From assembly GCA_002414505.1 (NCBI GenBank), contig DHZF01000091.1, positions 12,630-60,076 of the forward strand: 47,447 nucleotides of DNA. Reading direction: 5' to 3'. The translations under genes were made by a program, and so were the position numbers. Shown here one piece after another: positions 8,523-16,283 of the stretch; the stretch's first letter is position 1, and each line of letters starts with the position of its first letter. Origin of the DNA: Hyphomonas sp. UBA5111. GTDB lineage: Bacteria > Pseudomonadota > Alphaproteobacteria > Caulobacterales > Hyphomonadaceae. Under the pieces are notes generated by a model. It was not told the origin of the DNA. It made no database searches and saw only the letters and a program-made list of their open reading frames with translations.

Positions 8523-9560
8523 ATGCAGACATTTTCAACGCCGGATGCACGCCTTTCCGGTGAACAGTTCGAGGCCCAGGTCCAGGCCGCGATCAATGGC
8601 AAGACCAAGCCACTCGGGGCGTTGGGCAGCATCGAAACCCTTGCCGCGCAGATTGCACATATCCAGACGTCCCTGGAGCCGCGCGCCGACAGCTGTAGCC
8701 TGACCATCTTCGCCGCCGACCATGGCATGGCCACCGCAGGCGTTTCGGCTTTCCCGCAGGATGTGACCCGCCAGATGGTGTTGAACTTCCTGTCCGGAGG
8801 CGCCGCCGCCAATGTGTTCGCCAAGTCGGTTGGGGCGAGCGTGCGGGTCGTGGATGCCGGCGTGGCGGGTGACCCCTTGGACCATCCCGACCTGATACAG
8901 CGTCGGATTTCCAGCAGCACCGCCAACGCCATCGCGCAGCCTGCCATGACGCCGTCTGAACGGGATGCCGCGCTATCGTCTGGTTCAGCGCTGGGTCATG
9001 AGGGCGAGGAGACAGTTGGTTGTTTCGGCGAGATGGGCATTGGCAACACATCGTCGGCAAGCCTCGTCGCCGCGAAGATTCTCGGCATTCCGGTCGGTGA
9101 CCTTACCGGGCGGGGCACGGGCCTTGATGATGAGGGGCTTCGCACCAAGCGGAATCTGCTGGAACAGGCTGCGGGTCGAACAGAGGCTCGATTGGACGTC
9201 CTCACGGCTCTGCAGGAGTATGGCGGCTTTGAAATCGTCATGATGGCGGGCGCGATGATCGGAGCCGCGGACAGTGGCAAGATCGTGATCGTGGATGGCT
9301 TTATCGCTACCGTGGCAGCCCTGGCGGCCACCTCAATGACCCCTGACTGCCGACATCATATGGTCTTCGCACACCGGTCCGCCGAGGCGGGGCATACCCG
9401 TGTGCTTGAGGCCCTGGAGGCGACGCCCCTGTTGCAGCTCGACATGCGCCTCGGCGAAGGTACGGGCGCCCTGCTCGCTTTCCCGCTGGTGAAAGCAGCT
9501 GCGGCAATGCTGCGCGAGATGGCGAGTTTCGAAAGCGCCGGGGTCAGCGGGCCGGCATGA
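8523..9560 (+). CDS. cobT: Nicotinate-nucleotide--dimethylbenzimidazole phosphoribosyltransferase
   Basis: 345 residues. CobT makes alpha-ribazole phosphate from nicotinate mononucleotide and dimethylbenzimidazole, activating the lower ligand of cobalamin. The N-terminal motif KTKPLGALG, the FAADHGMATAGVSAFP segment and the C-terminal LGEGTGALL, whose second acidic residue corresponds to the catalytic Glu of Salmonella CobT, are all present. ATG at 8523 follows a weak purine-rich GGGCAGG. It starts a four-gene run (cobT-cobS-cobC-cobO) with overlapping stops and starts. No bluB or other dimethylbenzimidazole synthesis gene is in the window. Confidence 0.96.
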   Translation: MQTFSTPDARLSGEQFEAQVQAAINGKTKPLGALGSIETLAAQIAHIQTSLEPRADSCSLTIFAADHGMATAGVSAFPQDVTRQMVLNFLSGGAAANVFAKSVGASVRVVDAGVAGDPLDHPDLIQRRISSSTANAIAQPAMTPSERDAALSSGSALGHEGEETVGCFGEMGIGNTSSASLVAAKILGIPVGDLTGRGTGLDDEGLRTKRNLLEQAAGRTEARLDVLTALQEYGGFEIVMMAGAMIGAADSGKIVIVDGFIATVAALAATSMTPDCRHHMVFAHRSAEAGHTRVLEALEATPLLQLDMRLGEGTGALLAFPLVKAAAAMLREMASFESAGVSGPA

Positions 9561-10315
9561 CGGGCGAACTCGCCAAATTCGTGCTCGCCGTGCAATTCCT
9601 GACCCGGTTACCGCTCAGGAGCGATAGGCTCTTCACGGCGGAGCGTCTGGCGCAGGCACCGAGATATTTCCCGCTCGTGGGCCTGCTGGTCGGACTCGCA
9701 TCCGCAGCCATCTTCTGGCTGGCCGCGCTGGTGCTGCCAGTCTTGCTGGCTGTCCTGTTAGCGGTGGGGGCCGGGCTCCTGATGACGGGGGCCTTCCATG
9801 AGGATGGCCTGGCGGACACGTTTGACGGCATTGGCGGCGGGCTGACGCGGGAGCGCGCGCTGGAGATCATGAAGGACAGCCGGTTGGGGACCTATGGGGC
9901 CGCTGCGCTGTTCACGGCGCTGGCGCTCAAGGCCGGTGCGCTCTGGTCAATGCCACCGGCATGGGTCTGCATGGCCTTGCCGATAGCGCATTGTATTTCA
10001 AGGTTTTCAGCGGTGTGCGTGATTGCGACCAGCCGCTATGTGCGTGAGGACGGGACCGGAAAGCCCGTAGCGGCAGGTATTTCGGCGACCAGTTTGATGA
10101 TTGCCGGTTTCACGGCGTTGATCGCTGTTGCAGTCGGTGCGGTCCTGTTTCCTCTTGTTTCACTCCTGTTCGGAATTGTTTCATTCTGTTTCGCGCATGT
10201 TCTTATGCGCCTGTTTTTTGAGCCAAAACTGGGCGGCTATACCGGCGACACGCTCGGCGCGGTGCAGCAGGCCAGCGAGATCGGATTTTATCTGGGGCTC
10301 CTCGCATGGCTCTGA
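9557..10315 (+). CDS. cobS: Adenosylcobinamide-GDP ribazoletransferase (cobalamin synthase)
   Basis: 252 residues, an integral membrane protein with about six hydrophobic segments. CobS joins adenosylcobinamide-GDP to alpha-ribazole (phosphate), the step that attaches the lower ligand. The N-terminal VQFLTRLPLR and the acidic metal-binding motif GAFHEDGLADTFDGIGGG near residues 75-95 are diagnostic. Its ATG overlaps the cobT stop by 4 bp (ATGA), indicating translational coupling. Length is typical. Confidence 0.95.
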   Translation: MTGELAKFVLAVQFLTRLPLRSDRLFTAERLAQAPRYFPLVGLLVGLASAAIFWLAALVLPVLLAVLLAVGAGLLMTGAFHEDGLADTFDGIGGGLTRERALEIMKDSRLGTYGAAALFTALALKAGALWSMPPAWVCMALPIAHCISRFSAVCVIATSRYVREDGTGKPVAAGISATSLMIAGFTALIAVAVGAVLFPLVSLLFGIVSFCFAHVLMRLFFEPKLGGYTGDTLGAVQQASEIGFYLGLLAWL

Positions 10316-10848
10316 CCCTGCTTCGCCATACGACCCCCGATGTCGCGCCCGGCACCTGCTACGGTCGATCAGACCTGGCGCTCGCGACTTCGTTTCCCGA
10401 TGAGGCCGAGATCGTGCTGTCCGGGCTACCGCGCATCGACCGGATTGTGTCGAGCCCGCTCAGCCGGTGCGCGCAGCTCGCCGATTTCGTCGGAGCGCGT
10501 AGCGGGCTGAAGGTCGTCCAGGATGACCGGCTGGTCGAGATGGATTTCGGCAAGTGGGAGATGCAGGCCTGGGGAAATTTGCCGAGGCATGAGCTGGATG
10601 CCTGGGCGTCTGACTTCCTTCATGCCCGGCCGCATGAGGGTGAAAGCGTCGCCATGCTGACGGCGCGCACACAGGACGCTATTACCGAATTCAACCAGCC
10701 AGGCAGCCACACGCTGGTCGTCACCCATGCTGGCGTCATCAAGGCGGTCTTCGCCGCTTTGGGCGGTCATCATCATTATCGCAGCTCTGTCGCCTTTGGC
10801 GGCCACATCACGCTGCTGGAACATTCGAGAAGGCCAGACGCGACATGA
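10306..10848 (+). CDS. cobC: Histidine phosphatase, alpha-ribazole phosphatase CobC
   Basis: 180 residues. The phosphoglycerate-mutase-like fold is shown by the N-terminal LLRHTTPD catalytic motif (RHT, phospho-His), SPLSRCAQLADF, the MDFGKWE segment and the C-terminal THAGVIKAVF. Placed between cobS and cobO with a 10-bp overlap, it most likely dephosphorylates alpha-ribazole 5'-phosphate or adenosylcobalamin 5'-phosphate in nucleotide-loop assembly. The fold is certain; the substrate comes from context. Confidence 0.88.
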   Translation: MALTLLRHTTPDVAPGTCYGRSDLALATSFPDEAEIVLSGLPRIDRIVSSPLSRCAQLADFVGARSGLKVVQDDRLVEMDFGKWEMQAWGNLPRHELDAWASDFLHARPHEGESVAMLTARTQDAITEFNQPGSHTLVVTHAGVIKAVFAALGGHHHYRSSVAFGGHITLLEHSRRPDAT

Positions 10849-11447
10849 CGCACGACCCCTCCCACACCGAAAAGATGAAAGCGCTGCAAGCCGAACAGCG
10901 ACAGAAGACAGAAGCAGCGGCGGTGCCGGACCGCGGCCTGATCCTGGTCCACACCGGCAATGGCAAGGGCAAGTCGAGTTCGGCCTTTGGCGTCATCGCG
11001 CGCGCCCTTGGCTGGGGACAGCGTGTGGGTGTGGTTCAGTTCATCAAAGGAAAGTGGATCACCGGCGAGCGGCAATTCTTCGACAAATTTCCGGATCAGC
11101 TCGACTGGCACACAATGGGCGAAGGCTTCACCTGGGACACGCAGGACAAGGCCCGCGACATTGCCGCTGCCGAGGCCGCCTTTGCGCGCGCCAGGGAGAT
11201 GATGGCGAGTGGACGCTATGATCTGATTGTTCTGGACGAGATCAATATCGCGATGCGCTATGATTATCTCTCGACTGATGACGTGCTGGACGGACTGAAA
11301 GCGCGCGCCGGCCAGACCAGCGTCATCCTGACCGGACGTGATGCGAAACCGGAACTTTGCGACTATGCCGACCTTGTCAGCGAAATGGTTGAAGTGAAGC
11401 ATCCCTTCAAGGCGGGCCTGAAGGCAAAGCGCGGCGTGGATTTCTGA
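10845..11447 (+). CDS. cobO: Cob(I)yrinic acid a,c-diamide adenosyltransferase
   Basis: 200 residues. CobO/BtuR transfers the 5'-deoxyadenosyl group of ATP to the reduced cobalt of corrinoids, in synthesis and in salvage. The P-loop is HTGNGKGKSSSAFG near residue 35, followed by VGVVQFIKGKW and the LDEINIAMRY motif, all typical of the CobA/CobO family. Start ATG overlaps the cobC stop (ATGA). It ends the cobTSCO run. A promoter and riboswitch for btuB begin about 35 bp later, so the two transcripts look separate. Confidence 0.96.
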   Translation: MTHDPSHTEKMKALQAEQRQKTEAAAVPDRGLILVHTGNGKGKSSSAFGVIARALGWGQRVGVVQFIKGKWITGERQFFDKFPDQLDWHTMGEGFTWDTQDKARDIAAAEAAFARAREMMASGRYDLIVLDEINIAMRYDYLSTDDVLDGLKARAGQTSVILTGRDAKPELCDYADLVSEMVEVKHPFKAGLKAKRGVDF

Positions 11448-11481
11448 CCATTTTGCCGCGTGTCCTGTCGCGCGGGCAGTA

Positions 11482-11510
11482 TTGACAGGCCGGAAGGCTT
11501 GCAACATTAC
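11482..11510 (+). promoter_or_regulatory. Sigma70-like promoter for riboswitch-btuB transcript
   Basis: TTGACA (11482-11487) is a perfect -35 element. It is separated by 17 bp from CATTAC (11505-11510), a weak -10. Predicted transcription would begin just before the riboswitch aptamer, which supports the call. Confidence 0.55.
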
Positions 11511-11520
11511 CACTCCCAGA

Positions 11521-11676
11521 TGGTGCTTTCTGCAAGGAAAGCTAAGAGGGAAGCCGATGTGAATTCGGCGCTGTACCCGCAACTGTGAACCGGGAGTTCA
11601 AGGCCAAATAGCCACTGGAGCAATCGCTCTGGGAAGGCGGCCAGGAACGACGATCGGTGAGCCAGGAGACCTGCCA
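11521..11676 (+). ncRNA. Cobalamin (B12) riboswitch aptamer
   Basis: The conserved blocks of the AdoCbl riboswitch occur in order: AAGAGGGAAGCCG with a GTGAATTCGGC arm, CCCGCAACTGTGAACCGG, AGCCACTGG, GGGAAGGCGG, and the B12 box GAGCCAGGAGACCTGCC at about 11659-11675. It lies 180 bp upstream of btuB. Known members repress the downstream uptake genes when adenosylcobalamin is abundant. Confidence 0.96.
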
Positions 11677-11744
11677 TCGCGTCGTTCGTCCGGAGGCCGG
11701 GAATAGTTCTCAGCGGGCGGGAAGGCTACGAGCCTATCCTTTGT

Positions 11745-11808
11745 AACGACATCTGAACCCTTGGGCCTGGCCGTCCGCACCGATCTTCGGTGAGGCCAGA
11801 TTGTCGTT
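11745..11808 (+). promoter_or_regulatory. Nested hairpin, possible riboswitch expression platform
   Basis: Outer arms AACGACA (11745-11751) and TGTCGTT (11802-11808) enclose CTGGCC/GGCCAG (11767-11772 with 11794-11799) and an apical CACCGA-TCT-TCGGTG. It lies between the aptamer and the btuB ribosome site. No U-run follows, so it is not a classical terminator. A role in the riboswitch readout is inference. Confidence 0.42.
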
Positions 11809-11854
11809 ATGAACTGCATCCACCATTCGGGCGGCTGGGATGCGAGGAAAACAC

Positions 11855-13702
11855 ATGTTGTACAAAACCGCCCTTCTTGGGGCTGTTGCTTTTGGCGTCT
11901 CCCTCTCGGCTACTGCCCAGACCATTGGTACCGATGAAACAAAACTGGATACGGTCATCGTCACGGGGTCACGCCTTGACCAGACGCTGACCGAAGTCGG
12001 CTCCAGCGTCTCCGTCATCACACGCGAGGATCTCGACCAATTGGGCGTCGACTTTGCGCTCGACGCGGTCGCCACTGCGCCCGGTGTCACCATCAACCAG
12101 AATGGCGCGTTCGGCGGCAATGCCAGCGTGCGCATACGCGGCGCCTCGACGGACCAAACGCTCGTCCTGATTGATGGTGTTCCGGTCAATGACCCGACCG
12201 GCACCGGCGGCGGCTACAATTTCGCCCATCTGGATACGGACAGTATCGATCGCATCGAAGTGCTGAAAGGCCCGCAATCGACGCTCTGGGGCAGCGACGC
12301 CATTGGCGGCGTAATTTCCATCACGACCAAGCGCCCGGCAGAGGGCCTGTCGGGCACGCTGTTCGGTGAATATGGATCCTTCAACACGCTTCGCGGCGGC
12401 GCCGCGATCAGCAATGCGAACGAGGTCGGAGATTTTCGGCTGGCGGCCACGGGCCTGAGCACCGACGGCATTTCCAAGGCTGACGAAGCCAATGGCAATA
12501 CCGAAGACGACGGATATGAGTCCCAGACCCTCGCAGCAAAGGGCGGGCTGAACCTTCCCGCAAATATCCGGCTGGACACAAGCCTCCTCTGGAGTGATGC
12601 GGAATCCGAATATGACAGCTATGCCTTTGGCGCGCAGGGCAGCGTGGCGGATGGCGACGAAGTCAGCAATTCCGAAACCCTGTCTGGGAATGTCTCGTTG
12701 AAAATTCCCCTGCTGGAGGGCCGGCTCGAGAATCTCGTCCAGATCGGCTATGCCGACATCGAACGGGAAAATGTCTCCAACGGTGTGCAGAGCTATTTCA
12801 CCGAGGGCGACCGGGTTCTGTATCGATACCAGGGCACGCTGGCGATCAATGACGCCAACACGCTGGCGTTCGGCGCGGAACATGAAGAGACCTCAGCAAA
12901 CGAGCAGGACTCGTCCATCGACAGTCTCTTCGCCCTGTACGAATTCAAGCCCGTCGAAGACCTGACCCTGACGGGCGGGCTTCGGGTGGATGACCACGAA
13001 ACATTCGGATCGGAAACAACCGGCCGTGTGGCCGCCGCCTGGACAGCGACCGAGCACGTGACCTTCAAGGCCAGCTGGGGCCAAGGCTTCAAGGCCCCGA
13101 GCATCTTCCAGTCGACCTATATCTGCTCCTTCTGTGGACTGACCGAGCCGAATGCCAATCTCGAACCGGAAACCTCCGAAGCGTTTGATATCGGCGTTCA
13201 GTGGCAGTCATCCGACCAGCGCCTGACCCTTGGCGCGACCGTGTTCGATCAGGAAACCGAAAATCTGATCGATTTCTCCTACACGGCCGGATACGACAAT
13301 ATCGCGCTGGTGGATTCTCAGGGCATCGAGCTGATCGGTGCCTATAGTGTAACCGACTGGCTGGGCGTGGCAGCAAGCTACACCTTCATCGACGCCGTAG
13401 ACGGTGAGGGCGATGAATTGACACGTCTTCCGGAAAATACGGGCAATGTCAGCCTGTCGCTTGATCCGGACGGCCCCTTCTCTGGCGCAGTCCTGGTTCA
13501 GTACAATGGCGAGGAAGCCAATACAGACGGCTCCGACCTGGACAGCTGGACCCGTGTTGACCTGACCGGCAGCTATGATCTCAACGAGACCATTGAGCTG
13601 TATGGCCGCATCGAGAATTTGTTCGATGAAGAGTACCAGCAGATCCTGGGCTATGGCGCGCCCGGCCTGTCCGGCTCTGTCGGACTCCGGTTACGGTACT
13701 AA
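11855..13702 (+). CDS. btuB: TonB-dependent vitamin B12 receptor BtuB
   Basis: 615 residues, close to the 614 of E. coli BtuB. Outer-membrane beta-barrel that takes up cobalamin. The signal peptide LYKTALLGAVAFGVSLSATAQ is cut here before TIGTDE. A TonB box-like DTVIVTGSR follows, then the plug domain (SVSVITREDLDQL, VRIRGASTDQTLVLIDGVPVND, DRIEVLKGPQSTLWGSDAIGGVI), and the barrel ends in the usual aromatic-type terminus GLRLRY. ATG at 11855 follows GAGGAAA. It is directly under the cobalamin riboswitch and is followed by btuF, so substrate assignment is strong. Confidence 0.95.
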   Translation: MLYKTALLGAVAFGVSLSATAQTIGTDETKLDTVIVTGSRLDQTLTEVGSSVSVITREDLDQLGVDFALDAVATAPGVTINQNGAFGGNASVRIRGASTDQTLVLIDGVPVNDPTGTGGGYNFAHLDTDSIDRIEVLKGPQSTLWGSDAIGGVISITTKRPAEGLSGTLFGEYGSFNTLRGGAAISNANEVGDFRLAATGLSTDGISKADEANGNTEDDGYESQTLAAKGGLNLPANIRLDTSLLWSDAESEYDSYAFGAQGSVADGDEVSNSETLSGNVSLKIPLLEGRLENLVQIGYADIERENVSNGVQSYFTEGDRVLYRYQGTLAINDANTLAFGAEHEETSANEQDSSIDSLFALYEFKPVEDLTLTGGLRVDDHETFGSETTGRVAAAWTATEHVTFKASWGQGFKAPSIFQSTYICSFCGLTEPNANLEPETSEAFDIGVQWQSSDQRLTLGATVFDQETENLIDFSYTAGYDNIALVDSQGIELIGAYSVTDWLGVAASYTFIDAVDGEGDELTRLPENTGNVSLSLDPDGPFSGAVLVQYNGEEANTDGSDLDSWTRVDLTGSYDLNETIELYGRIENLFDEEYQQILGYGAPGLSGSVGLRLRY

Positions 13703-13712
13703 GGCGCCCCCC

Positions 13713-14540
13713 ATGTCGAGACTGATGATCCTGTCCCTTGCATTCTTCCTGTCCGCCTGCGGACGGGTTGACCAGGAGACGCCCGCAAGGCCCGAAAGGC
13801 CTGTCCGGATCGTCAGTCTCGACTATTGCGCCGACCAATATGTCCTCAAACTCGTGGACCGCGACCGCATCCTTGCGCTCTCACCGGATGCGGGCCGGGA
13901 ATTTTCGTATATGCGCGCCGCCGCTGAGGGCGTGCCGACGGTGCGGCCAAATGCGGAAGACGTGCTGATCCTCAAGCCGGACCTTGTGGTTCGCTCCTAT
14001 GGCGGCGGACCCAACGCGGCGGCCTTCTTCGAGAAGGCTGGCGTGCCCGTAGTGGACATTGGCTGGACACCGGATATTCCGTCCGTGATGGAAAACACGC
14101 AGCGTATAGCCGACGCGCTCGGAGAATCCGAACGCGGCGCGGCCGTGAATGAAGACATGCAGGATCGGTTGGCGCGCCTGAAAAAGCGCAACACGGGCGA
14201 GACAGCGCTCTACATGACCCCAGCAGGCGTGACGACAGGCCCCGGCTCCCTGATCCACGAAATGATCGTGGCCGCAGGCCTGACCAATATGGAAGACCAA
14301 TATGGCTGGCGGTCCCTTCCGCTCGAGACCCTCGCCTATGAGAAACCGGATGTGGTAGCGGCCGCCTTCTTCGGATCACGGACCAATCATCCGGATGCGT
14401 GGAGCCCGATGAAGCACCCGGTCGCGAAAGCGCAACTCACCCAGAGCGAAGTGGTCTCGCTGGAAGGGGCATGGACCTCCTGCAGCGGCTGGTTCCTGAT
14501 GGACGCGATTGAGGCGCTGGCCGGGGGGGAAACGCAATGA
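13713..14540 (+). CDS. btuF: Periplasmic cobalamin-binding lipoprotein BtuF
   Basis: 275 residues. Class III solute-binding protein that hands cobalamin to BtuCD. The N-terminal LSLAFFLSACG is a lipobox with Cys16 as the acylated residue, which suggests membrane tethering. The first lobe begins RPVRIVSLDYCADQYVLKL, and DVLILKPDLVV and the C-terminal Trp-containing WTSCSGWFLMDAIEAL match the family. ATG at 13713 comes 10 bp after the btuB stop. A longer in-frame start lies inside btuB and lacks a signal peptide. It overlaps btuC by 4 bp. Confidence 0.92.
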   Translation: MSRLMILSLAFFLSACGRVDQETPARPERPVRIVSLDYCADQYVLKLVDRDRILALSPDAGREFSYMRAAAEGVPTVRPNAEDVLILKPDLVVRSYGGGPNAAAFFEKAGVPVVDIGWTPDIPSVMENTQRIADALGESERGAAVNEDMQDRLARLKKRNTGETALYMTPAGVTTGPGSLIHEMIVAAGLTNMEDQYGWRSLPLETLAYEKPDVVAAAFFGSRTNHPDAWSPMKHPVAKAQLTQSEVVSLEGAWTSCSGWFLMDAIEALAGGETQ

Positions 14541-15529
14541 CCCGCGAAAGTCTGCTGATGCCGGTATTGATCGGGGCGAGCGTGCTCGCCATCATTGCCG
14601 CCTGTTTCCTCGGTTCAACTGCCCTGCCCCCCGGCCGCCTGCTGGCAGCCCTGTTCGGCGGTGCAGACGCCGGGGACCGTCTGGTCGTCTGGCAGATCCG
14701 CCTGCCGCGTGCGATTTCGGCCTATATCGTCGGCGCAGCCCTCGGGATCAGCGGCGCGGCCCTGCAAGGCCTCCTGCGAAATCCGCTGGCAGAGCCCGGT
14801 GTGCTCGGTGTTTCGGCCTCGGCCTCGCTGATGGCCACGTTCGCGCTCTATTACGGGATCGCCTCAATCACGCCCTGGGCCGTTCCCATCGCGGCGATCA
14901 TTGGGGCGCTGGCGGCCACTGCCCTGATCACCCTCGCCGCCCTTCGCACGCAATCCGTGGTCACCCTGATCCTGATCGGCGTGGGCCTGTCGAGCTTTGC
15001 CGGGGCCGCGATGAGCCTGTTGATGAACCTCGCGCCGAACCCGTTTTCCCTGTCCGACATGATCAACTGGATGCTGGGGTCGGTCGCCAATCGCAGCTTT
15101 GACGAGATCAGTCTCGCCGCGCCCTTCATCCTGGCCGGCGGCGCAATCCTGTTCGCCACCCGGCGCGGCCTGTCGGCCCTGACGCTGGGCGAGGAAGCCG
15201 CAAGCGGGATCGGGCTCGACTTGCGGCGCCAGCGCATCTTCACGGTGGTCGGAGCAGGACTTGCGACGGGCGGCGCAGTCGCGCTGGCCGGGGCCATCGG
15301 CTTTGTCGGCATTGTCGCGCCGCATCTCATCCGACCGTTCGTCGGCCATGATCCGGCGCGGTCCCTTGTCCCGTCGGCGCTGCTCTCCGGCCTGATCCTG
15401 GTCGTGGCGGACATCTTCATACGCCTGCTACCAACTTCGGCCGAACTGAAGCTGGGCGTCGTGGCGGCATTGATCGGGGCACCAGCCTTCGTCTGGATCG
15501 CCATGCAGAGGCGGGGCGGAAATGACTGA
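14537..15529 (+). CDS. btuC: Cobalamin ABC transporter permease BtuC
   Basis: 330 residues with about ten transmembrane segments, a FecCD-family permease. Visible are WQIRLPRAISAYIVGAALGISGAALQGLLRNPLAEPGVLG in the first third (quoted piecewise, the typical P-R motif and LRNPLAxPxxLG) and the coupling region GAIGFVGIVAPHLIRPFVGHDPA that meets the ATPase. It overlaps btuF and btuD (8 bp), so it is co-translated. Siderophore permeases share this family. The riboswitch and neighbours fix the substrate as cobalamin or cobinamide. Confidence 0.93.
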   Translation: MTRESLLMPVLIGASVLAIIAACFLGSTALPPGRLLAALFGGADAGDRLVVWQIRLPRAISAYIVGAALGISGAALQGLLRNPLAEPGVLGVSASASLMATFALYYGIASITPWAVPIAAIIGALAATALITLAALRTQSVVTLILIGVGLSSFAGAAMSLLMNLAPNPFSLSDMINWMLGSVANRSFDEISLAAPFILAGGAILFATRRGLSALTLGEEAASGIGLDLRRQRIFTVVGAGLATGGAVALAGAIGFVGIVAPHLIRPFVGHDPARSLVPSALLSGLILVVADIFIRLLPTSAELKLGVVAALIGAPAFVWIAMQRRGGND

Positions 15530-16283
15530 TCTCAGTGTTGAAAACCTCACCCTCTGCGCAGGTGCTATGACGCTAGTAGAGAGCGCCAGTTTCAACTTGG
15601 CCCAAGGCGAGTTCGTTGCTCTGCTCGGCCCCAATGGCGCAGGCAAGACGAGCCTGATCCGCGCCGGGATCGGACTGCAATCCGCTAATGATGGACGCAG
15701 CCTGCTGGACGGCACACCGGTTCATGGCCTTTCGCCCGCGCAGCGCGCCCGGCAGATTGCCTACCTGCCCCAGATCCGGCCCTTGGCCTGGCCGAATGCG
15801 GTACGGGACGTGGTGTCGCTGGGGCGATTCAGTCATGGCGCGCCGCTCGGTCGCCTGAAGGGGCTGGACGCCGAAGCCGTGGACCGCGCGCTGGAGGCCT
15901 GCGGACTGACCGATCTGGCAAGCCGTCGCACGGATACGCTTTCGGGCGGGGAACTCGCCCGTGTCCATTGCGCCCGCGCCTTTGCCGCCGAAGCACCGCT
16001 GCTGGTGGCAGATGAGCCGATTGCCGCGCTCGACCCGCGTCAGCAATTCCGTATCCTGGATTTGATCCGGGCTTATGTCGACCAGGGCGGCGGGGCTCTT
16101 GTCGTGCTGCATGATATTCAGTTGGCCGCGCGCTATGCATCGCGCCTGATCTGGATGAAGGAAGGCCGGATAGTTGCCGACGGTCCCCCAGCCGAGACGC
16201 TGACAGCAAACCGGCTCAAAGACATCTATGGTGTCACCGCGCGGGTTGATGGCGCCCACATCCATATCGAAGGTGCCGCGTGA
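15522..16283 (+). CDS. btuD: Cobalamin ABC transporter ATP-binding protein BtuD
   Basis: 253 residues. ABC ATPase with Walker A LLGPNGAGKTSL near residue 34, Q-loop in AYLPQIRP, signature LSGGELARV, Walker B LLVADEPIAALDP and H-switch VVLHDIQLA. Drives BtuC. The start overlaps btuC by 8 bp and the TGA stop overlaps the GTG of cobQ, so uptake and remodelling genes are on one message. Confidence 0.94.
   Translation: MTDLSVENLTLCAGAMTLVESASFNLAQGEFVALLGPNGAGKTSLIRAGIGLQSANDGRSLLDGTPVHGLSPAQRARQIAYLPQIRPLAWPNAVRDVVSLGRFSHGAPLGRLKGLDAEAVDRALEACGLTDLASRRTDTLSGGELARVHCARAFAAEAPLLVADEPIAALDPRQQFRILDLIRAYVDQGGGALVVLHDIQLAARYASRLIWMKEGRIVADGPPAETLTANRLKDIYGVTARVDGAHIHIEGAA

Noticed and set aside
11969..12883. 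304-residue minus-strand frame inside btuB
   Set aside because: Antisense to a conserved receptor with plug and barrel motifs on the plus strand.
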